Shown here one piece after another: positions 55,053 to 64,000 of a stretch of DNA of 64,000 bases (positions are counted from its first letter, which is position 1; the number at the start of each line of letters is the position of its first letter). The stretch is taken from NCBI RefSeq assembly GCF_905171765.1, contig NC_053392.1, positions 410,740,299 through 410,804,298 of the forward strand. Reading direction: 5' to 3'. Both the position numbers and the translations under genes were made by a program. The notes beneath the pieces are model-generated. The model was given only the letters and a program-made list of their open reading frames with translations. It did not search any database and was not told where the DNA came from. The DNA comes from Bufo bufo. Taxonomy: Eukaryota; Chordata; Amphibia; Anura; Bufonidae.

Positions 55053-56177
55053 TCACAGAGGATTTCTTCCTACTTTGGTCCACTCTGGTGTTAGGTTGAG
55101 ATGGTTTCTGTCAGAAGAGGACTTATTAGAAGGAGAGTTCATTGCTTTGTCTTTGTCTTTGGCGCCCTCCGGTGGCACAGTGATGTTCCATTTTGAAAAG
55201 GCTTCTGATGCTTCCTGAGGAGAAACTAGAACAGTTGATGAGTTTTGATATCTCACTATCAGCTTAACAGGGAAACCCCATTTGTAGGGGATATTGTTAT
55301 CCCTTAGTGCTTTGGTGTAGATTTGGAAATCACGTCTCCTGCTCAGTGTCGCTGGTGAGAGGTCGGTGAATAGGAGGACATTACAGAATCTTTCAAGGAT
55401 ATCTTTCCTCTTTTTTTGAGCTTCTCTCATCAGGGAGTCTTTTAGATGATAAAAGTGGATTCTGGCAAGGACGTCCCTGGGTATAGATGCTGGTAGCGCT
55501 TTAGGTTTAGGAACCCGGTGTACCCGGTCAATGATTAGCTCTGAACCCGGGGTATCTGGAAGATATGACACTATAAGGTCTGAAATAAAGTCTTGTAGCT
55601 GAGAGTCCAGAACACTTTCAGGGATGCTTCTGAATCTGATATTATTTCTTCTGGAGCGATCCTCCAGATCAGCAATTTTAAGTTTAATGGCTGCTATGTC
55701 ATCCTCAACCACAGTGTGATTATCTACCAGTGAATTATGAGCTGTAACAAATTCCTCCATTTTCTCTTCTAAATGAGCGGTTCTTTCTCCTATGGCCACT
55801 ATGTCTGCATGAATAACAGAGATTGTCTCTTTAAAGTCGCCATGAATAGATCTTTTCAGATCTGCAAGCATGTCCTGCATTGTGGCTACTGTTAAACCAG
55901 GTTCTTTGCCTGGAGATGCAATGTAAGTATCAAGGGGAGGATTATAGGGTTGTTGTTCACTCACCCTCTTTTGTTTTTTAGGTTCCTGTGAAGCTGGAGA
56001 GCTGGAGCTTACTGAAGAGGGAGACCCAGAAGATCGCTGGTCGCTTGTGGCTGCAGAAGATCGGAGTTCTCCTTCTATGTGGCGGGAATCGGCGCCATTT
56101 TGAGAAGACCCGGCAGCTGGATGGAAGAACGCCGTCATTTTCTGAGGCTGCGCTCCCTTCTTCCTCCCCCTCGTCAT
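55053..56177 (-). CDS. L1 ORF1 protein (374 aa), intact frame
   Basis: ATG at 56177, stop at 55053-55055. A basic, Ser-rich N-terminus is followed by a coiled coil (about residues 115-185, IGERTAHLEEKMEEF ... IAAIKLKIADLEDRSRRN), then an RRM-like start NNIRFRSIPES and a C-terminal domain (RVHRVPKPKALP, DVLARIHFYHLKDSLM). This is the trimeric RNA-binding chaperone of L1 LINEs. The frame has no stop, suggesting relatively recent mobility. Confidence 0.9.
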   Translation of the reverse strand: MTRGRKKGAQPQKMTAFFHPAAGSSQNGADSRHIEGELRSSAATSDQRSSGSPSSVSSSSPASQEPKKQKRVSEQQPYNPPLDTYIASPGKEPGLTVATMQDMLADLKRSIHGDFKETISVIHADIVAIGERTAHLEEKMEEFVTAHNSLVDNHTVVEDDIAAIKLKIADLEDRSRRNNIRFRSIPESVLDSQLQDFISDLIVSYLPDTPGSELIIDRVHRVPKPKALPASIPRDVLARIHFYHLKDSLMREAQKKRKDILERFCNVLLFTDLSPATLSRRRDFQIYTKALRDNNIPYKWGFPVKLIVRYQNSSTVLVSPQEASEAFSKWNITVPPEGAKDKDKAMNSPSNKSSSDRNHLNLTPEWTKVGRNPL

Positions 56178-57110
56178 AATCGGCAGTGCTGCAGGATCCG
56201 AGGGTGTCAAGAAGCAGGTAAGTATGAGAAATGTCGCTGTATTTTGTTCGCTATGTGCCGCTGGACGGAGTTCCACAGACGGAGCTCAGGAACTATGCGT
56301 CCTCTCCTCCCGGCATCCGGCCACGCCCCCGATTTATAGTTGTAATAAGTGAGGAACACAGTGTTGTGGTGAAACAAACTTTTCTTTACTGGAAACAGTT
56401 CAAACTTTGTACAGACTTTTGTAAGTTCAGTTCCTCATAGCAGAATCACATAGCAGAAGCAGGCTTTTTACAATCATGGCAGGCAACAAATTTCTTTGCA
56501 AGATACTCAGAGGGTAAAACACAATCACAGACCAGGCTGTACCTTCTCCTCAGAAATACTGTACACTGTTCCTCAGAACTCCTGGCTGTCTTTATCCCAA
56601 GGCCCGGATTCCCTAATGCTGGCTTTTATCCTTGGTAGAAATCCTCCTCTCGTATATATATATATATCCTTGCTTTAAAGTATAAATCCTTCTGCCCTTC
56701 AGCTTACTTGACTTAGCTGGAACACTGGCTCTGCTCTGCTCTGGTTAGGGAACTGCAGGTTTCTCCCAGGAGGCAAACTCTTCTCTTGGGGTGAATCTTC
56801 TGAGCTAACTCTGGCTCAAGAACTTCCGGCAGGCTAGACTGCACTTACTAGCCTCCTGGTGGCAACTAGAAGCCTGGGCTGTCTAGCTGCATGTCAGGAG
56901 GAGGCCCTCAGCTTGTCTCTGGCTGGTGCCCTCCCACTTATGTCTCTCCACAGACTCCTGACTACAGACTACCTCCTCCCTGTCTGGGTCTAAGTATATA
57001 TACTAGGGGCTCCCTAGCTCCCTCTAGTGTCTAGGATGCTAAACTACACCATAATAGGCCTGCTGCACATATCACAGGGAAAATACACATAAAATACATA
57101 TTAAAATGCA

Positions 57111-57842
57111 TTAAAATGGGACTCGAACTGCAGGCTTGGAGACATCAGCGTACATAGGGGGATTTCCATCAACCAGGGGTGTTGGCGCCGCTTGTGATGC
57201 AGCTAGCTGGCGCAGACAGAGGAGTTGGACCTCTAACCTTGCTATCTGGTCCTCCAATCTCTCAGGTGCTGCTCCGCTGACGGTCCCCGACTCCGCTGCA
57301 GGTTCAGGTAAGGGATCCGAACTCTCTGGTGCGGTCGCCACAGGTTCCGGCGCCGGATCCGAACTTTTTCCTCTCCGCAGGGCATCAAGGTAAACTTCTA
57401 GCCTGGCGATCCGTTCTTTCAGAGTCTCTTGCGATGCTGTCGTTGTGCGAATCGCGGCAACACATATCTCGGCCATCAATGTAGTCCATTGCGCCCTGGG
57501 CCGGGAAAAGTTTTTCCATGAGCCAAGGCACGGTTCGGGCTGCGATCCCTGTGGCAGGCAGGGTGGCCACTCCGGTCCCGAAGTGTAAGCTGGTGGAGCT
57601 TCTTCTTTTTCCAACATCGTGGGTTCCATAGTCTGGATGACCGGTGAAGCGATTATGGCAGAGCACTCCTCACTCTGCAACATGCTCGATCCTTCTCTGG
57701 AGAGCGACAGGGCGGCACTCAGTATCTCGCCTGCGACCTCCCACTGCTCCGGGAGGCCGCCCCCCGGGTACTCCAACATGGGGGAGGCAGAGTCTGTCAT
57801 AGCAGACATGCAAATTCGTAGACAGGGCGGTGGCGCGGACAT
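57111..57842 (-). CDS. Element Y Gag-like protein with PPAY motif
   Basis: Frame open from 57878, first ATG at 57842, stop at 57111-57113, about 243 codons. It contains EKEEAPPAYTSG, a PPxY late-domain motif of the kind that recruits NEDD4-type ligases for budding in retroviral Gag. It also has two similar predicted coiled-coil segments, LKERIARLEVYLDALRRG and LEDQIARLEVQLLCLRQL, separated by a Pro/Glu/Ser-rich linker. No zinc knuckle or capsid homology is recognised. The place between primer site and 3' LTR supports Gag; function is inferred. Confidence 0.55.
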   Translation of the reverse strand: MSAPPPCLRICMSAMTDSASPMLEYPGGGLPEQWEVAGEILSAALSLSREGSSMLQSEECSAIIASPVIQTMEPTMLEKEEAPPAYTSGPEWPPCLPQGSQPEPCLGSWKNFSRPRAQWTTLMAEICVAAIRTTTASQETLKERIARLEVYLDALRRGKSSDPAPEPVATAPESSDPLPEPAAESGTVSGAAPERLEDQIARLEVQLLCLRQLAASQAAPTPLVDGNPPMYADVSKPAVRVPF

Positions 57843-58147
57843 AACACCCTTTCCCGCTCTTTTAGCAGAAGGCGCCAATTTTTCCCACCAATAAGATGCA
57901 GTGATGGCGCAGCAATTAATTTCTGTCAGCTTAGGCGGCCATCTTTAAGCAAATGCTGTCTAATCACTGACAGCGAGCGGTGACTTCAGAAACAGCAAAC
58001 AGTCCATAAAATACAGTTTCACACCGCAAATTTTACAGTTCTTTGGCCCAGCAATTTTTCCAATAAAGAAGTAGGGATTAGTCACTTTATGGGCGAATAA
58101 TGGCACACAGTTTTTAAATTCCACAATGGCGCAGGAATAATCCGTAA

Positions 58148-58165
58148 ATCCTGTTTGTGACGCCA
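58148..58165 (-). other. Primer binding site of element Y (tRNA-Ser)
   Basis: The minus strand reads TGGCGTCACAAACAGGAT, complementary to the 3' end of a serine tRNA (CCTGTTCGTGACGCCA as remembered) with one mismatch. The 5' LTR begins 5 bp away with TGCAGTACGC at 58171 (plus-strand view). Confidence 0.7.
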
Positions 58166-58332
58166 AAATATGCAGTACGCAGGCCTGCAGGGTATAGCGA
58201 TGTGAGGTCACGGTTACTTAGGCAAACGAGCGTTGCTATGGGTTACTCACAGTTTGTAGGATGACCCTGGGCAGCACACAGCAGTGATGGAGAGGCTGGC
58301 ACAGAAGTCCTCTGGGGCACTCTCTGTATATA

Positions 58333-59569
58333 TGCAATGAGCAGGACACTGGGTCAGTGGGAATGCTATGCAGTGGGTCAGATTATATGTGTAAGAGTTA
58401 GTGACGCCAATTGCAGCGTGCACAGGTACTGTAGCAGGGCCCTTTAAGATGGTATAGCTCATGTACCAGGTGAGGAATGCCAGAGGGGGATAATGTCTCT
58501 GTGTAGCAGATATGGTAGTGTCATCGGTGTCTCCTACCTTGGTACGGCTGGACTCCTGTATCCTGGCTCACATGCAATAAATTGAGTGTTAGCAGGAGTA
58601 ATTGAGGAATGATGGAAATCCACACAGATAATAGGGTCCAACTTGTCTTTACTTGGTGGTATGCAGCTTTGATCCATACAGGTACAGCAATAGTCTTGGA
58701 TCCCAGCAGGTAGTGCCAATATGTGGCAGGAATTTATATATATTCTGCTTCTTATACATACGCCTAGTAGAATCTGGCAGGTATCTATCTTCTGCTCTGT
58801 CTTTAGTCTGCTTAGTATGGGTCTGACTAGCTGATGAGGTACTTATCTTCTCTTTGTCTTTGGATCTGTACTTACAGAACTGCTCGCAGGGAATGGTGTT
58901 GTCTTCCTGGAGATCTATATGTCTGTGAAGAGCTGCTTTCTTTGTCCACAGCTGAGGTAGAGGACTCAGGCTGGGAAGAGTGATCCTGGGCCTCAGCCGA
59001 GGCTTGGATCCTAGGTTGGGATACCTGTTTCTGGGAGCTCCTACCAACACAGCCTTCCCCAAGGGGGGGGGGGGGGCTGGTTCACACTGACTAGAACTTT
59101 CCTTCCTCCCCCTGAAGTAGGATGTGGGAACAGTCCACTCCTCCTCAGAAAGGGGGGAGCTAGCCTGGAATGGTCTATTCCAGTCTAGGAATACTTAAAG
59201 AGGACCTTTCACCGATTCTTACCCTATGAACTAACTATACAGACATGTGGAGCGGCACCCGGGGATCTCACTGCACTTACTATTATCCCCGGGCGCCGCT
59301 CCGTTCTCCTGATATGCCCTCCGGTATCTCCGCTCACTAAGTTATAGCTATGACCTCACTAAGTTAACTAGCTATGACCTGCTGCATACTGCATACTGCT
59401 GCCACCTGCTGGTGTACATTGGAAATTACAGCATATATATAAAACAGACATAGAAATATATATAAAAAGGCAATGCACAGTTAGCTTACACTAGATGACA
59501 ATACACATATACACTCAATATTATGAAGCAGGGTGAAAGAAGTTTAGTGACATACTTCAGGATGTTACA
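58333..59569 (-). mobile_element. Element X 3' LTR (1237 bp)
   Basis: On the minus strand it starts TGTAACATCCTGAAGTATG and ends TGCTCATTGCA. It is longer than the 5' LTR mainly because of an insertion at 59199-59363. Frames inside it are not conserved between the two LTR copies and are not regarded as coding. Confidence 0.9.
59199..59363. mobile_element. TTAA-flanked MITE in element X LTR
   Basis: 165 bp starting agaggacctttcaccgattc, flanked by TTAA at 59195-59198 and 59364-59367, absent from the matching site of the other LTR (about 63797). TTAA duplication is typical of piggyBac elements. The right terminal repeat is not an obvious match, so it may be internally rearranged. Confidence 0.65.
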
Positions 59570-60943
59570 TACCCCGTTACTTTAAGTGAAGCTGTCCTCG
59601 GCGTATGTTAGGCAGTGAGGAATAAGCTCTGGGTACCCAACAAAGTGCTGCATGAATATACATATAAGACATTACATAGTCAAAACATTTAACGGTTTAC
59701 TCGAGGTTCCTGCCCGCTAGAGTAAGGTGTCCAACACACAGTTTCCTTCTCTTGGTATAACCAGGTAACCTAATACTGCACAAAGCAAACATTACTGACT
59801 GACTTTGTATGTTCTGGCCCTAAAACATCAAAGAAAGCATGGGGGTGGGTGTCTTTACTCCGTAATCCCATCATTGTGTAATGCAAAGCCCACAAATAGA
59901 AGGGTGGCTTTATCCTGTATTCCCTTCCCTGCATCATAGCCGGAAGAAATTTGTCTTATAGCACGATCACTATGATGTCTATGAGGAAGCTAAGTTGTGG
60001 CTCTAAGGCTTGAGGCGCCTTACCTTAGGCAAACGCTCAGAAGGGGAGGTATTTATCGTCTCCATGTCTTCTGGCAAGTCACAGGAGGAGGGCAGTACGT
60101 TCCCATGGATCTCCTGGAAATGAGACACCTCCGGATGGGAACAATCCGGAACATAAAACAAGCGGGAAGGAGCAGCCTAGGGCTTCTAACGATTCCCGAA
60201 GCAGCAGGGGTACCTGTGTAACTGGATCTGCCTGGACTTACCACTTGGTCCTACCCGGGTGTAGGCCATTAGTATTCAATGTCCCTATGATGACAGTCCG
60301 TATAAGGGGGGAGAGAACAAGAGCTGTAAAAAGGCACACTTTAAGCAAGTTGCTACATTTTTGTTAAGTGCAATTGTTAAGTGCATTCATTCTAAACAGT
60401 GCATAAATTCACATTGGGCAGGTTATCTTGAACGTTACATACATGTAAACTGGTTACTGGTGCGAAAATTATTAAATACCATGAGAATTGGATGCAAGCT
60501 TTTATGTTGCAAACATTTTATAATAAAAGTAGTGCAATTTATTAGTGCAAAAATGAGGCTCAACAATAACTTGAGTCTTTATTCCTGGAAGTGCTTAAGT
60601 TGTAGATTCCTCTGGAAACTGATAAAAGTTCCTTGCAATCCACAGGGCAAAGGAGTTAATTGTAATCCAAAGGGTTAAAATGTCATATAATAGCAGCAAC
60701 AGGCTATCTTGTAACCTGAGAAAGGGGATAGAACAGTTAACTTGGACATGAGGGGTTAAGTGCTGATGGGGGGAGTCCTAACTGACATGACCATCTGGGT
60801 GAGGACTAAACACTGGCAACCTAGAACAAAACGGTTAAAACAGCACACAAATGCCAAACAGGTCCTCACCCGTCAGGTAGCAGTCCATGGCGTGGCTCCC
60901 AAATGTCACTGATGAGTATATGTTTTGTTTGGTTGGGGACACC
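59570..60943. other. Element X non-coding internal region
   Basis: Where pol would be expected there is no protease, RT, RNase H or integrase motif in any frame. The region next to the 3' LTR (minus strand aaagtaacggggta) may be the polypurine tract. An open frame at 60361-60678 on the plus strand has no recognisable similarity. Confidence 0.6.
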
Positions 60944-62717
60944 TTACAGGAAGGTATCCAGCTTCTCATCACTACTAGAGCTGCTAAAGCGCATGAGAGG
61001 GTGTTCCAGCCTCTGTTGGTAGCTTAGGGTAGTGTTGGTAGTGGTGCGCCACTGCCCTCTACCGATGTAGGAATTGGCTATGCCGACAGCTTTGAAAATG
61101 CTGCAGTGACTTGCTGCAACCCGGAATCCACAGCCGTTGCAGGAGTTGGCAGAATTTCTGGCTGCATGGGTGCAGGGAGAGCTGGAGCAGCTTGCTGGGG
61201 CTGCTTCCAGGGCAGCATGTAGGGCGGCATAAAGCATGGCTGGACCTTGGGATTAAAGGTCAGGACGCTGTTATTGATCTGTCCCACTCTCAAGGTTGGT
61301 GGTGGCGACAGGTCTGGGATCAAAGGTGCAGGTGCAGGTTGGGACTTCTCCCTGAAGTGCATGCGACCATCCGGTGCCTCCTGTAGACAACGGGTCCTGC
61401 CCGCAGAGCCTGGATCCTCCTGCCAGGTCTCTGGGGTAATGGCAGGGGAAATCGGCTTGTCCAGGAGCGTGACTCCGGCCGCAAACAGTCCTTGCATGGA
61501 CCGCATGGGGGTGTATTCAACCTGGTCCCCAATATACTAATTATGCCGGGCCTGAAGCAGATAGTGCCACTTCACTGAGCGATGGCCCACAAAAACTTCG
61601 GTTCCTGAGTAGTTATCCTGTAGGAACCCAACACCCCGCTCCACAGAAAACCATGAAACCGTCCCGGTTCTCCTGGTCAACTTGGGGTCTCCCGGCTGGG
61701 GGTCGTCTATCACTTGTTTGACCCACTCCTCAACGGCGGATTTGTATTCCCATACCGTCTGGGTAAATGCGATAATCTCGTGGGGAACATCAGGGTTGAG
61801 ACTACGCAATTTGTCATAGCTGGACGGTGGAGTGGAATCACCGGCCGCCTCCGCCGCACCAGTAGGTGACGGACGCGGTGCAGGCCTGGGCCTGGCGGCA
61901 GGTGCTGGGGTCTCTGGGCGCAGTGCAGGGGCGGACACGGACCGGGCCGGTGCCTCAGGGAGCGGGGCAGCCCCTACCTGTCGTCGCGGCCGGGCGGCCG
62001 GTTCCAGTGCCTGCTGGGTGCCATCTGGGGGTGCATCTTTGTCTCGGCCAGCGACTTGTCAGTGGCGATGGGTGCTGCGTCAGCGGCGTCCTCCGCGGGA
62101 ACAGTCTCGACGTCGACCTCCATCTGGCTTGGCACGTCGTCTTCCGCGGGGGCGTTTGACAAGGCGGAGGGATCCACAGCCTCCGGGAATTCCATCAGGT
62201 CTGGGCCTTGTGCAGCAGGAACCGGGACCTCAGCAGCGGTCTTCTCCAGAACCTCCGGGACGCTAGGTAAGGCAGGCGGTCTTGCTCTTGTTGGCAGGGA
62301 AGAATCCTCCGCGGTGACAGCAAATACAGAGGGCCCACTCTTCTTTGAGACTTGGGAGACCTGGATCTCCGGTGGGGACTCTGGGTAGACTGGATAGTCT
62401 CCAAAGATCATTTGGCTCCACTTAGGCTGAGGAAATGCCATCTTGGCGACCTCTTGCATCCAGCAGACAGCGAGTTCTAAGGGAGTGGCCCAGAGGGTGG
62501 AGTCTTTATCCCCTCGGTCCACAATAGAAAGTTCACTGGGGGCAGTCTCTTCTTTCCCCGCTCCCAGGGGGGCGTATTCGACATTTTCGCGCCTTTGAGG
62601 GGGAGTTACTAGCTGTTCCCGCTTCTGGAGGGCGGGTTCGCTAGTTTTGTGCTCTTGAGGGGGCGTGTATTCGACATCTTCGCCATCTTGGAAATCCTGA
62701 ATGAGCTGCTGCGCCAT
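60944..62717 (-). pseudogene. Element X Gag-like polyprotein with cold-shock domain
   Basis: ATG 62717 (MAQQLIQDFQDGEDVEYTPP) opens a frame to TAG at 61974. A neighbouring frame continues from there with a Pro/Ala-rich linker, a helical stretch (VWEYKSAVEEWVKQVIDD) and at 61668-61564 a cold-shock domain start: GTVSWFSV, GVGFLQ (RNP1-like) and EVFVGH (RNP2-like). TAA at 61537-61539 interrupts it, but the same frame then reads GDQVEYTPM and LFAAGVTLL, matching the domain's second half, and runs on to 61078; a further frame ends at 60944. Recurrent VEYTPP/VEYAPL/VEYTPM phrases occur. Cold-shock domains bind single-stranded RNA or DNA; a role in RNA packaging is inference. Broken by at least one frameshift and one stop. 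Confidence 0.68.
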
Positions 62718-62910
62718 GAGGGAACCCTTGTAGTGCCGATGTGTACAATGCGGCTTTTTCTGGTCCAGCAATAAAAGTAAGCAAGCCCATTTTCAACGGT
62801 TTTGGCACAATCTTCAGCCCTGGTAATACTGTGAAACATGCGATTTAAGTCCGTTTTAGCGCACAATTGGATCCGATTCTGTAGTTAGGGATGGACACAC
62901 AATTCAATCC

Positions 62911-62929
62911 GATCCTGTTCGTGACGCCA
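62911..62929 (-). other. Primer binding site of element X (tRNA-Ser)
   Basis: The minus strand reads TGGCGTCACGAACAGGATC, starting 6 bp from the LTR end. It complements a serine-tRNA 3' end (CCTGTTCGTGACGCCA, from memory of vertebrate tRNA-Ser). Element Y has nearly the same site. Confidence 0.75.
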
Positions 62930-62935
62930 CTTTAA

Positions 62936-63994
62936 TGCAATGAGCAGGACACTGGGTCAGTGGGAATGCTATGCAGTGGGTCAGATTATATGTGTAAGAG
63001 TTTGTGACGCCAATTGCAGCTTGCACAGGTACTGTAGCAGGGCCCTTTAAGATGGTATAGCTCATGTACCAGGTATGGAATGCCAGAGGGGGATAATGTC
63101 TCTGTGTAGCAGATATGGTAGTGTCAACGGTGTCTCCTACCTTGGTACGGCTGGACTCCTGTATCCTGGCTCACATGCAATAAATTGAGTGTTGTTAGCA
63201 GGAGTAATTGAGGAATGATGGAAATCCACACAGATAATAGGGTCCAACTTGTCTTTACTTGGTGGTATGCAGCTTTGATCCATACAGGTACAGCAATAGT
63301 CTAGGATCCCAGCAGGTAGTGGCAATATGTGGCAGGAATTTATATATATTCTGCTTCTTATACATACGCCTAGTAGAATCTGGCAGGTATCTATCTTCTG
63401 CTCTGTCTTTGGTCTGCTTAGTATGGGTCTGACTAGCTGATGAGGTACTTATCTTCTCTTTGTCTTTGGATCTGTACTTACAGAACTGCTCGCAGGGAAT
63501 GGTGTTGTCTTCCTGGAGATCTACAGTATATGTCTGTGAAGAGCTGCTTTGTCCACAGCTGAGGTAGAGGACTCAGGCTGGGAAGAGTGATCCTGGGCCT
63601 CAGCCGAGGCTTGGATCCTAGGTTCGGATCCCTGTTTCTGGGAGCTCCTACCAACACAGCCTTCCCCAAGGAGGGGGCTGGTTCACACTGACTAGAACTT
63701 TCCTTCCTCCCCCTGAAGTAGAATGAGGGAACAGTCCACTCCTCATCAGAAAGGGGGGAGCTAGCCTGGAATGGTCTATTCCAGTCTAGGAATACTTAGC
63801 TAGCTATGACCTGCTGCATACTGCTGCCACCTGCTGGTGTACATTGGAAATTACAGCATATATATAAAACAGGCATAGAAATATATATAAAAAGGCAATG
63901 CACAGTTAGCTTACACTAGATGACAATACACATATACACTCAACATTATGAAGCAGGGTGAAAGAAGTTTAGTGACATACTTCAGGATGTTACA
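62936..63994 (-). mobile_element. Element X 5' LTR (1059 bp)
   Basis: Paired with 58333-59569; both have TGCAATGAGCAGGACACTGG at the low-coordinate end and ...ttcaggatgttaca at the high-coordinate end. Small indels separate the copies (for example a 4-bp difference near 63550). The last six bases of the window lie outside it. Confidence 0.92.
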
Positions 63995-64000
63995 TATCGG

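Larger units (their letters stand above)
50246..56328 (-). mobile_element. L1/Tx1-type LINE, full length
   Basis: Flanked by a 21-bp target duplication (50225-50245 and 56329-56349, 19 of 21 identical) and containing both ORFs plus about 150 bp of 5' and 3' untranslated sequence, so it is not 5'-truncated. It interrupts the LTR of element Y. A 426-bp PLE-like insertion sits in ORF2. Assigned to the L1 superfamily by ORF1 type and the RT motif FADDVLI; whether L1 proper or Tx1 cannot be settled by eye. Confidence 0.88.
49974..58332 (-). mobile_element. LTR element Y, no pol, tRNA-Ser primer
   Basis: Minus-strand LTR element. The 3' LTR is 49974-50245 plus 56350-57074 (split by L1), the internal region is 57075-58170, and the 5' LTR starts at 58171 and is visible to 58332, where element X interrupts it. 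LTR identity is shown by the shared stretch gggtatagcgatgtgaggtc and about 150 further bp at 49983 and 58190. The internal part is only about 1.1 kb with a Gag-like frame and no protease, RT or integrase, so it must use another element's enzymes. Confidence 0.78.
58333..63994 (-). mobile_element. LTR element X with cold-shock-domain Gag-like ORF
   Basis: Minus-strand LTR element: 5' LTR 62936-63994, primer site 62911-62929, Gag-like frames about 62717-60944, non-coding 60943-59570, 3' LTR 58333-59569. No protease, RT or integrase is present, so it is non-autonomous. It is inserted in the 5' LTR of element Y at a TATA; the flank after its right end (tatcgg) fits a duplicated TATA with one change followed by the continuing gg of Y. 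Confidence 0.85.

Noticed and set aside
58649..59062. 137-codon open frame within element X 3' LTR
   Set aside because: The equivalent frame in the other LTR (63669-63478) diverges after about 41 residues because of small indels, so it is not conserved as coding even within one element.
60361..60678. 105-codon frame in the non-coding part of element X
   Set aside because: On the strand opposite to the element, not ATG-initiated in a clear way, and of unremarkable composition.
1..64000. Host protein-coding genes, tRNA or rRNA genes
   Set aside because: All long frames are explained by mobile elements. No exon-like run with host-protein similarity and no cloverleaf or ribosomal sequence was recognised; short single exons cannot be excluded by eye.

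Overview
This is a stretch of a large vertebrate genome, most likely an anuran amphibian (frog or toad). The evidence is the mix of element families: chromodomain Ty3/gypsy elements, CR1 and L1/Tx1-type LINEs, GIY-YIG Penelope-like elements (PLEs), a ZBED-type hAT, Tc1, and a tRNA-Pro endogenous retrovirus. No host gene, rRNA, tRNA or CRISPR array was recognised. Essentially all of the 64 kb is mobile DNA, inserted in layers. Open frames quoted from the sequence may begin at non-ATG codons, so ends are more reliable than starts.

Layout: 1-713 is hairpin-rich DNA and a foldback MITE. 714-5515 is chromovirus A, lacking its 5' LTR but with an uninterrupted pol. 5518-5937 is a Tc1 3' relic. About 6600-17820 is a decayed endogenous retrovirus (LTR, tRNA-Pro binding site, matrix, RT, RNase H, both ends of integrase, possible env), interrupted by a palindromic MITE, a nearly complete CR1 and a probable LTR. 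18317-28879 is a 10.56-kb hAT with an exact 8-bp target duplication, an intact 1159-codon transposase frame and three tandem arrays (78, 295 and 141 bp); a PLE has inserted in the 295-bp array, and the whole hAT sits inside an older hAT ending at 29712. 29713-30930 is a second PLE. 32391-41007 is chromovirus B on the minus strand, with two 691-bp LTRs, a 499-bp duplication in integrase and a PLE with a large inverted repeat in its protease region. 41843-43160 holds a minisatellite and a MITE. 43315-49429 is chromovirus C, whose 5' LTR carries a solo LTR of another family.

49974-64000 is the least familiar part: two LTR elements (here X and Y) without pol, both with a primer site matching tRNA-Ser. 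Y carries a Gag-like frame with a PPAY late-domain motif; its downstream LTR was hit by a full-length L1, itself hit by a small PLE-like insert. X is inserted in Y's upstream LTR and encodes a proline-rich Gag-like product containing a cold-shock domain. That cold-shock-domain LTR element, and several hammerhead-ribozyme motifs in the PLEs (two canonical types, one in two opposed copies, plus one degenerate), are the most interesting content.

The nesting gives an order of events: Y, then L1 and X, then the PLE-like insert in L1 and a TTAA MITE in X; older hAT, then 10.56-kb hAT, then PLE; chromovirus B, then PLE.
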